From positions 1-64,000 of the forward strand of contig CASEXH010000021.1 of assembly GCA_949291945.1 (NCBI GenBank): a stretch of 64,000 nt of DNA, given 5' to 3'. A model generated the notes under the pieces. That model ran no database searches. It saw only the letters and a program-made list of their open reading frames with translations, and was not told the origin of the DNA. The position numbers and the translations under genes were made by a program. Source of the stretch: an uncultured Bacillota bacterium (GTDB lineage Bacteria > Bacillota > Clostridia > Lachnospirales > Lachnospiraceae). Positions 41,811-51,051 of the stretch are shown here, in pieces (within the stretch, counting starts at the first letter, position 1; every line of letters begins with the position of its first letter).

Positions 41811-42536
41811 TTAATCTTCCGGGCAGGGGATAACCTGTCCTTCTTTTTCTAACACAATGATATGGGTTTTGTATTTTTTCCCGGCAGGGGTCTCCAGATA
41901 TTTTGGGATCACCGAAAAATCCTTCCAGAAATGCATGGGAAAAGCATACCGGGTTGTCGTATTATCCAGTATATAGGAAAAACCTTTGTCATACCATTTC
42001 TCCTGCCTTGGATCCAGAGGGAGAAAGGCGGCAAAAAGTTCCAGATCTTTCAGGGGCTCCACATACTTTTTAAAATTCGCTGTCATATTGTTATTGTACT
42101 GTTTGGATTCTCCCGGCCATACCCACCAGTTCAGGTCTCCGGCATGATAAATGGTCTTATCCTCTGTGTGTACAAGAAAAGCTATGCCGCAGTCTGTGGA
42201 ATGCAGGGTTTTTACCTTCATGGAGCCGGCGCCCTTATTCCAGTTTAAGGTGAGTGTTTCTTCGGCTTTCATAAAATGGAGGTTAGGCAGTTCCAAACGG
42301 TCTCTCATGTATCTTCTGGTATCAAAGGAAAGAATATAGTGGATCTCCCCAGGTCCGGTGATATGGAAGATTTCCGGATTAAAGTGATCTTGATGGCGGT
42401 GAGAAACAAAGATAAAAAGCGGCTTTTCTTTGGCAAGCTCCGGAATCTTTCCTTCGTAATAATCAAACAGGCAGCAGCAGTTGGAAAATTCCGCCAGAAA
42501 ACCGCTGTGGCCGATATAAGTGATTTTCATCTTCAT
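41811..42536 (-). CDS. Metallo-beta-lactamase-fold hydrolase (UlaG-like)
   Basis: 241 residues. MKITYIGHSGFLAEFSNCCCLFDYY is typical of UlaG-like hydrolases. The metal motif HxHxDH is seen as SHRHQDHF (about residue 46), then H at TLHSTDCGIAF and YHAGDLNWW, and the final H in AFPMHFWKDF. The substrate is unknown; UlaG itself acts on ascorbate-6-phosphate lactone. Upstream of the VOC gene and downstream of the carboxypeptidase gene on the same strand. Confidence 0.88.
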   Translation of the reverse strand: MKMKITYIGHSGFLAEFSNCCCLFDYYEGKIPELAKEKPLFIFVSHRHQDHFNPEIFHITGPGEIHYILSFDTRRYMRDRLELPNLHFMKAEETLTLNWNKGAGSMKVKTLHSTDCGIAFLVHTEDKTIYHAGDLNWWVWPGESKQYNNNMTANFKKYVEPLKDLELFAAFLPLDPRQEKWYDKGFSYILDNTTTRYAFPMHFWKDFSVIPKYLETPAGKKYKTHIIVLEKEGQVIPCPED

Positions 42537-42561
42537 AGTCTCCTTAGAGAATGCAGAAAAT

Positions 42562-44070
42562 TTAGTGCTTTTTCTTTTTTCTGGATTTTCTCCGTTTTTT
42601 TAAGCTGAGAGCCCGGCGGATCTTAATGATCAAAAGCACGATATAGAAAATAAATGCACCGGCAAGAAGCCCCAGAGCAGGATATTTCCAACTGGGAAGG
42701 CTCTGAAAGACAGATACTGCTTCTTGAAAAAAACCATCCAGAGAGTTGTGGTTTACAGAGGCCGAAGGGCTGTCAGAGGGTTCTTCGGTTTCGGCAGATA
42801 CGGACTGGCTGTCCTGGGCCTGCTGGCTCTGCCTCTGCTGGAGATCATAAGTCTGGGCAGCGGCCAGAATTTCTGGAGAAGCTTCCTGACTGGAACTGCT
42901 AAGAAGGGTATCTCCATAGTAAAAGTCCAGGTTTAGCATATTGTTCTCAATCGCTGCCTGGCAGGTGATTTCCTGAGAAGGGGCTACAGGAACATCTGCG
43001 GAGGAAGTTTCCACTGCTGCGTCTAACAATCCCTGATCTTTCAGATAAGAAGCCAGGGAGCCGGACTCAGCCAGTACATCAGAGGAGAGGCTTAGTTTCT
43101 GGAAATTATTAAAACCATAATCCAGAAGATTTTTTGTGTCGTTGTAATATTCTGTAGTTCCCTTCAAAACTACACAGACCAGACGCATGGAGTTACGTTC
43201 TGCATAAGTGACCAGAGTATTTCCTGCTCTTTCTGTATATCCGGTCTTTCCCCCCAGGCAGCCTTCATAATGGATCCCCCCTTCCGTGAGCATCCGGTGA
43301 TGGTTGTTGATCCACCGCTCTTCCGGGGTGATATTGGTGGGAGGGATAATATAGTAAGGCGTTTTCACTATGTTACGGAATGTTTCATTCTGAAAAGCCG
43401 CCTTGGCGATCAGCGCCATATCCCTTGCAGAAGTATAATGGTTGTCATCATAAAGACCGTTGGCGTTGACAAAATGAGTGTTTTTACAGCCCAGTTCCTG
43501 GGCTCTTTCATTCATCATGTCTACAAAATTCTGCACTGTTCCTCCGATATATTCTGCCACTCCGGACGAAACTTCATTGGCAGATCCCAGAAGGATGCCG
43601 TAGAGACTTTCTTCCATAGTCAGAGTTTCTCCCGGCTTAATACCAATGTGGGTGCTGCCCGGTTCAATATTGTTTACTTCATCGGTAAAAGTGATCTTTG
43701 TGTCCAGAGGCACTTTTTCGATAGCCAGCATAGCGGTCATGATCTTGGTGATACTGGCCGGAGCCCGTTTTTCATCAATTCCTTTGGCATACAGAATTTC
43801 TCCTGTGTCCAGGTCCATAAGAATCCCGGTTTCACAGATGATCTTAGGGCCTTGGGGCCAGCCGGGAATGCTGTTGGACTGAATTTCCCATTCGTAGCTT
43901 TCCGGAATGGCCGGTTCCTGGGTTTCGGCAGATTCCTGGCTGTTTTCCTGGGCAGTCTGGGCGGCTTCGGGATCCGGAGCAGCTGCCAGAGGAGATACTG
44001 TCTGCAGGTTCATGACCAGAGCTGCGGCCAACAGAAGAGCCTGACAGTTTTTTTTCTTTTTCGTTTTCAT
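42562..44070 (-). CDS. D-alanyl-D-alanine carboxypeptidase (DacF/PBP5 type)
   Basis: 502 residues. It trims D-Ala from peptidoglycan stem peptides outside the cell. Signal peptide (about 1-31, KNCQALLLAAALVMNLQTVSPLAA). The penicillin-binding motifs are SITK (S106, K109), S-x-N in GSANEVS and KTG in GGKTGYTE. A Ser/Gln-rich linker leads to a C-terminal membrane helix (ALGLLAGAFIFYIVLLIIKI) and a very basic cytoplasmic end, RRKSRKKKKH. The helix instead of an amphipathic anchor is a common clostridial variation. Its own promoter is at 44148-44176. Confidence 0.93.
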   Translation of the reverse strand: MKTKKKKNCQALLLAAALVMNLQTVSPLAAAPDPEAAQTAQENSQESAETQEPAIPESYEWEIQSNSIPGWPQGPKIICETGILMDLDTGEILYAKGIDEKRAPASITKIMTAMLAIEKVPLDTKITFTDEVNNIEPGSTHIGIKPGETLTMEESLYGILLGSANEVSSGVAEYIGGTVQNFVDMMNERAQELGCKNTHFVNANGLYDDNHYTSARDMALIAKAAFQNETFRNIVKTPYYIIPPTNITPEERWINNHHRMLTEGGIHYEGCLGGKTGYTERAGNTLVTYAERNSMRLVCVVLKGTTEYYNDTKNLLDYGFNNFQKLSLSSDVLAESGSLASYLKDQGLLDAAVETSSADVPVAPSQEITCQAAIENNMLNLDFYYGDTLLSSSSQEASPEILAAAQTYDLQQRQSQQAQDSQSVSAETEEPSDSPSASVNHNSLDGFFQEAVSVFQSLPSWKYPALGLLAGAFIFYIVLLIIKIRRALSLKKRRKSRKKKKH

Positions 44071-44147
44071 TTAAATCCTCTTTTGCTTATTTTCCATTTT
44101 GACAGTATCAAGCACCTGGGCGCTTGAACGAATATCCTTGAACTATT

Positions 44148-44176
44148 ATTATATGCGATTTCTGCTTTTATAGCAA
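44148..44176 (-). promoter_or_regulatory. Promoter of the carboxypeptidase gene
   Basis: On the minus strand TTGCTA (44171-44176), 17-bp spacer, TATAAT (44148-44153). The leader has a small hairpin CAAGC/GCTTG. Confidence 0.65.
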
Positions 44177-44191
44177 TGAATATATAAAGAA

Positions 44192-44228
44192 AACTGCCTG
44201 ATAAAGGAGTTCCCTTTATCAGGCAGTT
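44192..44228 (-). terminator. Terminator of the nan operon (minus strand)
   Basis: Perfect 16-bp arms AACTGCCTGATAAAGG / CCTTTATCAGGCAGTT with a 5-base loop, followed by TTC on the minus strand. It lies 10 bases past the rpiR stop. Confidence 0.9.
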
Positions 44229-44238
44229 GAAATTAATG

Positions 44239-45060
44239 TCAGGACTGGTTCAAAACATTAAGTGTATAATCATGCAGCATTTCTTTACGACTGGTATCAT
44301 AATTCAAAAAATGTGAATAGAAAATATCCAGCATTATGAGAATAGGAAATTGTGGAGAGATGGCCTTTCCGTTTTCAAGATTTTCACGTAATGCAAGTAA
44401 AACTACCTCATCGCAAAAATCGAACTGCTGAGGCTCTCTATGAGAGGTCATTAGTATAACAATGGCACCGGCAGCTTTTGCGGCTTTCAGGGAAGTCATG
44501 ACTTCGGGTGTTTTCCCGCTGATACTGACCCCGATTACTGCGCAGGTGCGGTCTAATAATACGGAATTCATTTTCATTACATGGTTATCAGATATAGCTT
44601 CTATATTTACACCGATGCGCATAAGCCGCAGCTTCATTTCCTGAGCTGCAAGCCCTGAACTTCCTTTTCCGTATACATAAAATCGTTTTTGATTTGCGAA
44701 GATCTCGCATATCCGATTTAGCTGTGCATTATCTACCAATGCATAACTTTTATTTAGAAGTTCTTGGTAGGTATCTAATACCTGGGTTGTAGAATTATCA
44801 GTGATTAAAGGGCTGATCTTTTCGCTTAGCCCTTCTTTGTAATAAAAAACAAACTCACGATAACCTTTGTATCCGCATTTTTTTGCAAATCTGGAAAGAG
44901 ATGGCTCGGAAACAAAAAGCAAAGAGGAAATATTTTTAGCCGAAAAATCCATCCGCTGGTGGTTGTGAATGAAGAAATCAGCGATGTTTTTTTCCGTTGG
45001 TGACAGTGAGGTATAAATCGCTTCGATTTGCGGGACAATACTCTTTTTGTAATCAGACAT
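44239..45060 (-). CDS. RpiR-family transcriptional regulator (NanR-like)
   Basis: 273 residues from ATG 45060; the 15 residues before it in the open frame are not family-like. N-terminal HTH (about 1-77) with LSPTEKNIADFFIHN and LLFVSEPSLSRFAKKCGYKGYREF. C-terminal SIS sugar-phosphate domain (about 110-270) with RFYVYGKGSSGLAAQEM and IGVSISGKTPEVM. It probably senses ManNAc-6-P, GlcNAc-6-P or a similar phosphate and controls the divergent nan and ABC operons. Its start overlaps the kinase end by 8 bases, so it is the last gene of the nan operon. Confidence 0.92.
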   Translation of the reverse strand: MSDYKKSIVPQIEAIYTSLSPTEKNIADFFIHNHQRMDFSAKNISSLLFVSEPSLSRFAKKCGYKGYREFVFYYKEGLSEKISPLITDNSTTQVLDTYQELLNKSYALVDNAQLNRICEIFANQKRFYVYGKGSSGLAAQEMKLRLMRIGVNIEAISDNHVMKMNSVLLDRTCAVIGVSISGKTPEVMTSLKAAKAAGAIVILMTSHREPQQFDFCDEVVLLALRENLENGKAISPQFPILIMLDIFYSHFLNYDTSRKEMLHDYTLNVLNQS

Positions 45061-45958
45061 ATAGGTCAGTTTCCTTCCTTCTGGCTTTAAAATGATAAAA
45101 AGCACCTAACATTCCCGCACGATTTTGATTATGAGCAAATTTGAGAGTAGTATTCTCGGCAATAGAATGAAGTAAATATTTATCTAGAGCCTCTCTAATT
45201 TTACCATATAATATTTCTTTTTGCACCATAATTCCGCCGCCGAGGACAACAACTTCAGGATTTAATACATAACAAATATTTGCAATGCCCATGCCAAGAT
45301 AAGAAGCCATCCGGTTAATTTCTTCTATACAGTCTGTATCGTTACTTTTGGCCAGAGCAAAGATTTTCTTTCCGGATAAAGAGGAAGAAGGAAGGTTTTT
45401 GCGTTTTGCTACATTGCGGACCAGAGCGCTGGCAGACGCAATGTTCTGGAACGGACCATCTGGAAGAACCATATATCCGATTTCGCAACCGCTTCCTGAG
45501 AAGCCGTGAAAGATTTCTCCGTGATTTACAAAAGCTCCGCCGATACCTGTTCCTACAGTAAGGCAGAGACAGGAAGAAGCGCCTTTTGCAGCTCCGGAAA
45601 AATATTCCGCAAGAGCAGCGCAATTTACGTCATTTTCAACTTCGCAAGGAAGATGAAACTTTTGCTCGAAAATTTTTTTGATAGGTGTTCCCGTATATTC
45701 TGGTATTAGTGAGGAGGCATAGGTGATACATCCTGCATTACAGTCTACCATTCCTGCTGTTGAGATGCAGATTCCGCAGATATCTGGCTGGCTCTTCAGA
45801 ATCTGAGAAACAAGTTTTAGGCTTCGGTCAATTATGGAAGGGCCGCCCAGCCAGGATTGGGTTGGAAAGGAAGCTTCGGATAAGAAACCGCAATTTTCGG
45901 AATATATCCCATATTTAACAGAAGTTCCGCCAATATCAATACAAAAATATTTTTTCAT
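45053..45958 (-). CDS. nanK: ROK-family kinase, likely N-acetylmannosamine kinase
   Basis: 301 residues from ATG 45958 (GGAGGAG 8 bases upstream). N-terminal phosphate loop FCIDIGGTSVKYGIY, the second loop CLTVGTGIGGAFVNHG and the ROK signature region ending VVVLGGGIMVQ. The canonical zinc motif CxCGxxGC is not seen; GFSGSGCEIGYMVLPDGP takes its place, which some ManNAc and glucose kinases also show. The neighbours nanA and nanE support ManNAc kinase: ManNAc to ManNAc-6-P, the substrate of NanE. Position between nanA and the RpiR gene. Confidence 0.85.
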   Translation of the reverse strand: MKKYFCIDIGGTSVKYGIYSENCGFLSEASFPTQSWLGGPSIIDRSLKLVSQILKSQPDICGICISTAGMVDCNAGCITYASSLIPEYTGTPIKKIFEQKFHLPCEVENDVNCAALAEYFSGAAKGASSCLCLTVGTGIGGAFVNHGEIFHGFSGSGCEIGYMVLPDGPFQNIASASALVRNVAKRKNLPSSSLSGKKIFALAKSNDTDCIEEINRMASYLGMGIANICYVLNPEVVVLGGGIMVQKEILYGKIREALDKYLLHSIAENTTLKFAHNQNRAGMLGAFYHFKARRKETDLYV

Positions 45959-45986
45959 CCATGTCTCCTCCTGTTTCTGAAAAGAT

Positions 45987-46904
45987 TTAATGACAGTACT
46001 TTTCAATTGCATTTTTTATCATGTCAGCAGCCTCCCGGGCGATGGGGATATCAGAAGATATCAGGTTTGTAAGAGGTTCACGTACACCGCCTATATCCAG
46101 AGAATCCTTTATGCGGAGAACCTCTTTGATCATTGCATACATATTTCCGTGACCGGAGCACAGTTTATAGATGATAGAATTTATATCGTACTGAATTTTT
46201 CTGGCTTCTTCCAGATTTTGCTCATTTATCAGTTCATTTTCTTTCATGATCAGTTCCGGCATAGCTCCATATGTTCCCCCGATTCCACCATCAGCGCCCA
46301 TAATGCGTCCACTGATCAGCTGTTCGTCAGGGCCGTTAAATACAACAAAATTCTCGCCGCCTATTGACTTAAAGATCTGGATATCCTGTACTGGCATAGA
46401 GGAGTTTTTAACTCCTTTTACTTGAGGATTTTTCAGCATTTCTGAGAGCAGACTTTGAGTAAGCGCTGTTCCCGCCAGCTGCGGGATGTTGTAGATAATG
46501 AAATCTGTATTAGGGGCAGCAGCGCTTATAGTATTCCAGTATGCAGCGATAGAATATTCCGGAAGACGAAAGTAGATAGGCGGAATTGCTGCAATGGCGT
46601 CTACCCCGAGACTTTCTGCATGACGGGCCAGTTCTACACTGTCTTTTGTATTATTACAAGCAACATGGGCAATGACTGTAAGTCTGCCCTTAGCCTCTTT
46701 CATAACATTTTCCAGTGTAAGTTTGCGGTCTTCTACGCTTTGATAAATACATTCACCGGAGGAGCCGCACACATATACTCCTTTAACCCCTTTTTCTATA
46801 AAGTGTTTTGTCAGTTTACGGACTCTTTCAGGGCTTACCTCCCCATTTTCATCATAGCATGCATAAAATGCAGGGAATATGCCGTGATATTTTGCATTAC
46901 TCAT
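45987..46904 (-). CDS. nanA: N-acetylneuraminate lyase
   Basis: 305 residues, site AAGGAGG. Member of the DHDPS/NAL class I aldolases. It splits sialic acid to ManNAc and pyruvate. Visible: GSSGECIYQS (the GSSGE pyruvate motif), the tyrosine in FIIYNIPQLAG, the Schiff-base lysine in GVKNSSMPVQD, and GADGGIGGTYGAMPEL. NanA rather than DapA is supported by the GSSGE form and by the neighbours nanE and nanK. Located 27 bases after nanE. Confidence 0.92.
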   Translation of the reverse strand: MSNAKYHGIFPAFYACYDENGEVSPERVRKLTKHFIEKGVKGVYVCGSSGECIYQSVEDRKLTLENVMKEAKGRLTVIAHVACNNTKDSVELARHAESLGVDAIAAIPPIYFRLPEYSIAAYWNTISAAAPNTDFIIYNIPQLAGTALTQSLLSEMLKNPQVKGVKNSSMPVQDIQIFKSIGGENFVVFNGPDEQLISGRIMGADGGIGGTYGAMPELIMKENELINEQNLEEARKIQYDINSIIYKLCSGHGNMYAMIKEVLRIKDSLDIGGVREPLTNLISSDIPIAREAADMIKNAIEKYCH

Positions 46905-46931
46905 AGTGTTTTCCTCCTTATTCTTATATTT

Positions 46932-47645
46932 TTATTTTTGCGGAAGCTTGGCTAAAGCTTCGGTAAAACGCTTTGTAATTAGCTGAGGTCTGGTAATGAT
47001 AGAACCAACTACAACACTGTAGCAGCCCAGATCAATGACACGCCGAGCCTTTTCGGGAGTATCAATATTTCCTTCTGCGATAACCGGATGAGAAACTTCT
47101 TTTAATATCCGGCGAATAATTTCAAAATCATTATGTTCAATTTTTGCTCCCTGACTTTCTTCCGTATATCCTACCAAAGTGGTGCCGATAAAATCAAAAC
47201 CCAACTTATCGGCGGCAAGAGCCTCTTTTATAGTAGAACAGTCCGCCATAAGCAGCTGTTGAGGATATTTTTCTCGAATCTGGTAGTAAAGCTGTTCTAA
47301 AGAAAGGTTACCAGGCCTGGGTCTTAAGGTTGCATCCAGCGCAATGATCTCAGGTTTTGCAGGCATTAATTCATCTACCTCTGCTAAAGTAGGGGTTATG
47401 TACACATGGCTGTCAGGATAATCCCTTTTAATAATTCCTATTATGGGCAGAGGAACATTTTTTTTGATTTCTATTATATCTTCAGGTGTATTTGCCCGGA
47501 TACCGGCGGCACCTCCTTCAAAGGCTGCAGCTGCCATACGTCCCATTATATATGAAGAGTGTAAGGGCTCATTCACAAGCGCTTGACAAGAGACAATCAG
47601 ATGGTTGTGCAGAGAGTTGATTTTGCTGTCTTTTTTTGGGGACAT
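46932..47645 (-). CDS. nanE: N-acetylmannosamine-6-phosphate 2-epimerase
   Basis: 237 residues; TIM-barrel. It converts ManNAc-6-P to GlcNAc-6-P. LIVSCQALVNEPLHSSYIMGRMAAAAFEGGAAGIRANTPEDI is the family start; the catalytic lysine is in IGIIKRDYPDS, and acidic residues in EIIALDATLRPRP and HPVIAEGNIDTPEKA. First gene of the minus-strand operon. Site AAGGAGG. The nagA and nagB genes needed for the later steps are not in this window. Confidence 0.95.
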   Translation of the reverse strand: MSPKKDSKINSLHNHLIVSCQALVNEPLHSSYIMGRMAAAAFEGGAAGIRANTPEDIIEIKKNVPLPIIGIIKRDYPDSHVYITPTLAEVDELMPAKPEIIALDATLRPRPGNLSLEQLYYQIREKYPQQLLMADCSTIKEALAADKLGFDFIGTTLVGYTEESQGAKIEHNDFEIIRRILKEVSHPVIAEGNIDTPEKARRVIDLGCYSVVVGSIITRPQLITKRFTEALAKLPQK

Positions 47646-47681
47646 GTTTCTCCTCCTTTCTGAGAAATACTTGATATCTAC

Positions 47682-47709
47682 ATTATAAAAAAACGGAAAA
47701 TAAATTCAA
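47682..47709 (-). promoter_or_regulatory. Promoter of the nanE operon
   Basis: On the minus strand TTGAAT (47704-47709), 16-bp spacer, TATAAT (47682-47687). Confidence 0.65.
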
Positions 47710-47810
47710 TATACATATGGTATACAGAAAAAACATTCAACGAAATTGTGAAAAGCATACAAAACTATCCGCTTAAAAATAGATATAAATGCGCAGATAA
47801 TACAAAGAAT

Positions 47811-47822
47811 GAAAGTACTTTC
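47811..47822. promoter_or_regulatory. Candidate RpiR operator, perfect palindrome
   Basis: GAAAGTACTTTC (12 bp), 17 bp upstream of the -35 box of the ABC operon and between the two divergent promoters. TGAAA half-sites recur just downstream (near 47829 and 47841). Confidence 0.45.
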
Positions 47823-47839
47823 TGAAGCGTGAAATATAA

Positions 47840-47868
47840 TTGAAAAAAGTTTAAATAGTTGCTATAGT
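47840..47868 (+). promoter_or_regulatory. Promoter of the ABC transporter operon
   Basis: TTGAAA (47840-47845), 17-bp spacer, TATAGT (47863-47868), 48 bases before the first ATG. Confidence 0.7.
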
Positions 47869-47915
47869 TTAGAAAAAGATTCGGAAAAGAAAAATCAAGG
47901 AAAGGAGAAGAATCT

Positions 47916-48788
47916 ATGAATAATAAGAAAAACACAAAATTTGCCTATGCGATTAATGCACCACTTATTATCTATCTGGCATGTGTTCTGCTTGGCCCCA
48001 TTATTTGGGGAATCTGGATGAGTTTTACAAATAAGACAATTGGCGGGGACGCTGTTTTTATAGGACTGGATAACTATATTACGCTCCTTGCCGATGAAGA
48101 GTACAGAAGATCTATTTTAAACACCCTCGTTTTTACTTTTTTCTCAATTGTGGGAAAATGCTTTTTTGGGATATTGATGGCTTTAGCTCTCAACATTAAA
48201 TTTAAAGGAAGAAATATTGTCCGGGCTCTGCTGATGATTCCATGGACCTTGCCTAATATCGTAGCAGTATTGAATTGGAGATGGATTTTCAGTTCTACGG
48301 GAGGTATTGCGAATTACCTTTTAAAATCTCTGCATATTATCGACAAAGATCTGATTTGGTTCGGATCTGCCGGTCTGGCCATGACCACTGTCATTGTAGC
48401 AAATATATGGAGAGGAACCCCGTTTTTCGGAGTTTCTATTCTCGCAAAACTCCAGACCATTTCTCAGGACGGATATGAGGCAGCTGCAATTGACGGAGCG
48501 AACATGTGGCAGAGATTCTGGTACATTACTTTGCCGGAGATTAAAGATGTTATTTTACTGTCCACATTAATGTCTACAATATGGACGCTGAATGAATTTG
48601 AATCTGTATGGCTGTTGACAGGAGGCGGCCCCAACGGTGCTACAGAAGTGATGAACGTATTTAGTTATCAGACAGCAATGAAGAGCATGATGTTAGGAAA
48701 AGGTATAGCGGTTTCTATTTTGGCTATGCCGGTATTGCTTATACTGATCAGTCTGCTGACCAGGAGAATGATCGCAAAAGAAGATTAA
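47916..48788 (+). CDS. ABC sugar transporter permease (MalF-type)
   Basis: 290 residues with six predicted membrane helices. The EAA loop that contacts the ATPase is visible as EAAAIDGANMWQRFWYITLPEI near residue 190. It is one half of the channel of a CUT1 importer. The second permease gene starts 19 bases later. No ATPase gene is in the operon, so a shared MsmK-like ATPase from elsewhere is required. Likely cargo, from the divergent nan genes, is sialic acid or a related sugar. Confidence 0.92.
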   Translation: MNNKKNTKFAYAINAPLIIYLACVLLGPIIWGIWMSFTNKTIGGDAVFIGLDNYITLLADEEYRRSILNTLVFTFFSIVGKCFFGILMALALNIKFKGRNIVRALLMIPWTLPNIVAVLNWRWIFSSTGGIANYLLKSLHIIDKDLIWFGSAGLAMTTVIVANIWRGTPFFGVSILAKLQTISQDGYEAAAIDGANMWQRFWYITLPEIKDVILLSTLMSTIWTLNEFESVWLLTGGGPNGATEVMNVFSYQTAMKSMMLGKGIAVSILAMPVLLILISLLTRRMIAKED

Positions 48789-48806
48789 GATAAGGAGGAA
48801 ATCAGA

Positions 48807-49637
48807 ATGAAACAGAAAAAAAGCGTAAAGATTTTAAGCCGTTTATTTATCATTCTTTGCCTGATCGTAGCTTTGGCACCTATTTACTGGATGCTGAATA
48901 CCTCCTTAAAAGGGCAGGCAGAAATTTACAGTAAAGTTCCGACTTTAATTCCCCAGCACCCTAGTTTGGATGCATATAAATACCTGCTTACAGAGACGAA
49001 CTTCCTTACTGGTATCAGGAACAGTCTAATTGTAGCAATTTTTGTCTCACTGTTTTCTATCGTAATCGCATATCCTGCAGCATATGCCATTGCAAGAATT
49101 AAATTCAAGGGAAAAAGAACATTTTCCAAAGCAATCCTGTTTACTTACCTGCTTCCGACCTCCATTTTGTATATTCCTCTTTACATATTGGTTGCGCAAG
49201 TTGGTTTAACTGATAATATTCTGGGATTGATGTTGATTTACCCTACATTTACGCTTCCATATGTAGCCTGGGTGTTGATCCCCCATATTTCTTCAATACC
49301 CTATGATCTGGATGAGGCAGCTATAGTAGACGGATGCGGAAGACTAAGAGTAATGTACCAGATTGTATTTCCTCTGGCTCTGCCAGGTATTGTATCTACC
49401 ACAATATTTGCATTTGCAATGTGCTGGGGAGAATATCTGTATGCATTGGTAAATATTACAAAGACTTCTATGCAGACCTTCCCACTGGTTATTTCCGGAC
49501 TGATCTTCGGAGATATGTATCCTTGGGATCAGTTGATGGCTGGTGCGATCTTGGCCAGTGTTCCTATCCTTATTATTTATATACTGGCTAACAGTTCTTT
49601 GGTAGGAGGACAGACAGCAGGTGGCGTAAAAGGCTGA
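48807..49637 (+). CDS. ABC sugar transporter permease (MalG-type)
   Basis: 276 residues with six membrane helices. EAA loop: DEAAIVDGCGRLRVMYQIVFPLALPG. The N-terminus LSRLFIILCLIVALAPIYWMLNTSLK is typical of MalG-like subunits. It pairs with the preceding permease. Site AAGGAGGAA before the ATG. The substrate-binding protein gene follows 64 bases later. Confidence 0.92.
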   Translation: MKQKKSVKILSRLFIILCLIVALAPIYWMLNTSLKGQAEIYSKVPTLIPQHPSLDAYKYLLTETNFLTGIRNSLIVAIFVSLFSIVIAYPAAYAIARIKFKGKRTFSKAILFTYLLPTSILYIPLYILVAQVGLTDNILGLMLIYPTFTLPYVAWVLIPHISSIPYDLDEAAIVDGCGRLRVMYQIVFPLALPGIVSTTIFAFAMCWGEYLYALVNITKTSMQTFPLVISGLIFGDMYPWDQLMAGAILASVPILIIYILANSSLVGGQTAGGVKG

Positions 49638-49700
49638 CACAGCAGCGGAATTTTGCTTGGAAACTATTAACAATATTTATATAATTAAAGGAGGATTCAC

Positions 49701-51029
49701 ATGAAATTTAAAAAAGTTGCAGCATTAGGAATGGCCGCCCTTATGGCAGCTTCATTGGGGGCCTGCGGAGGAAGCGGAGGAAGCCAAAGCGGTTCAGGTA
49801 AAGACGATAAATCTCTCACTGTTTGGATTGAGAAAGTTTTCAGCGACGATGCTAATACTGCTATGGAAGAAAGGATTAAGAGTTTTGCAGAAGAGAACGG
49901 CGTGAATGTTAATTATGAATTTATTTCGGCTACAGATTTTGTGACTAAGCTGAATGCGGCTATTGAGGCTGGAAGCAATATACCGGACATTACTACGGGA
50001 GCAGTGACAAAAGTGGTAAATTATTATCCCAGCAATCCTTACATGGATGTGTCGGATTTGGTAGATGAAATTAATGCAGAACGGCCGTATATGGAATCTA
50101 TTTATGAAGGAAGCAAGATCGAGGGGAAAAATTATTTTGTCCCGATGACCAGTTCTTCTACTATGATGTTTATCAGAAAGGACAAAATGGAAGAAGCAGG
50201 GATCACAGAGGTTCCCCAGACATGGGATGAGCTTTTTGAAGTGGCTGAGGCAATATCAGATCCAGATAATGGATTCTATGGACTTGGCATGGGATGCGGC
50301 CCCACCGATGAAGATGGTGAAAACATGTTCCGTATGATTATGTGGGATCAGGGAGGATATGTTTTTGATAAAGACGGCAACATTACCCTGGATAACGACG
50401 CTGCCAGAGAGCTTCTTGAAAAGTATAAAGAACTTTATGACAAAGAGGTAATACCACCGGCTGCCACAACCTGGGATTCCGGCGGAAATAATACTTCTTA
50501 TCTTATGGGAGAATCGGGAATCGTATTTAATGCGCCTACCTTATATAATACTTTAGCGACAGATGAAGCTAATAAAGAACTGCTGGAGAATACAGAGGTT
50601 GTCAACCTTCCGGGGGGACGTGATAATAATACGACAATGGGATTTGCTGCAGGATTATCTATCATGGAAGGGTGTAAAAATGTTGATCTTGCCAAGGACT
50701 TGATCAGATATCTTATGGATTCCGAGTGGTATAATGATTATCTGGAAATCACTGCACCTGTATATGCACCTGTATTCCAAGATTGTGTAGGAAGTGGTAT
50801 CTGGTCAGAGGGTGTTAATGCACAGGTTGTAGATTATGCCCAGAACTCTTTAGGCTATTATGGGTATCCGGTGGAAAGCATCCAGGGAAGAGCAGTGGCA
50901 GCTAAAAACTATTTTACATTCCCTATGGCAAAAATGCTCAATCAGCTGGCTACGGGAGCTGAGGATGTGGACGGAGCTGTTTCAGGAGCGATTTCGACAA
51001 TAGAAGAAGTACAGGGGACAGTAGAATAA
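49701..51029 (+). CDS. ABC sugar-binding lipoprotein
   Basis: 442 residues. Lipoprotein signal with lipobox LGAC at about residue 20-23, followed by a Gly/Ser-rich linker. The family 1 fold (SBP_bac_1) begins SLTVWIEKVFSDDANTAMEERIKSFAEENG, the usual start of sugar-binding CUT1 proteins. It captures sugar outside and delivers it to the two permeases encoded upstream. The sialic acid link is inferred from the divergent nan operon only. Strong site AAAGGAGG. Confidence 0.92.
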   Translation: MKFKKVAALGMAALMAASLGACGGSGGSQSGSGKDDKSLTVWIEKVFSDDANTAMEERIKSFAEENGVNVNYEFISATDFVTKLNAAIEAGSNIPDITTGAVTKVVNYYPSNPYMDVSDLVDEINAERPYMESIYEGSKIEGKNYFVPMTSSSTMMFIRKDKMEEAGITEVPQTWDELFEVAEAISDPDNGFYGLGMGCGPTDEDGENMFRMIMWDQGGYVFDKDGNITLDNDAARELLEKYKELYDKEVIPPAATTWDSGGNNTSYLMGESGIVFNAPTLYNTLATDEANKELLENTEVVNLPGGRDNNTTMGFAAGLSIMEGCKNVDLAKDLIRYLMDSEWYNDYLEITAPVYAPVFQDCVGSGIWSEGVNAQVVDYAQNSLGYYGYPVESIQGRAVAAKNYFTFPMAKMLNQLATGAEDVDGAVSGAISTIEEVQGTVE

Positions 51030-51051
51030 TAGAGGAAAGGCTGGAATCGTT

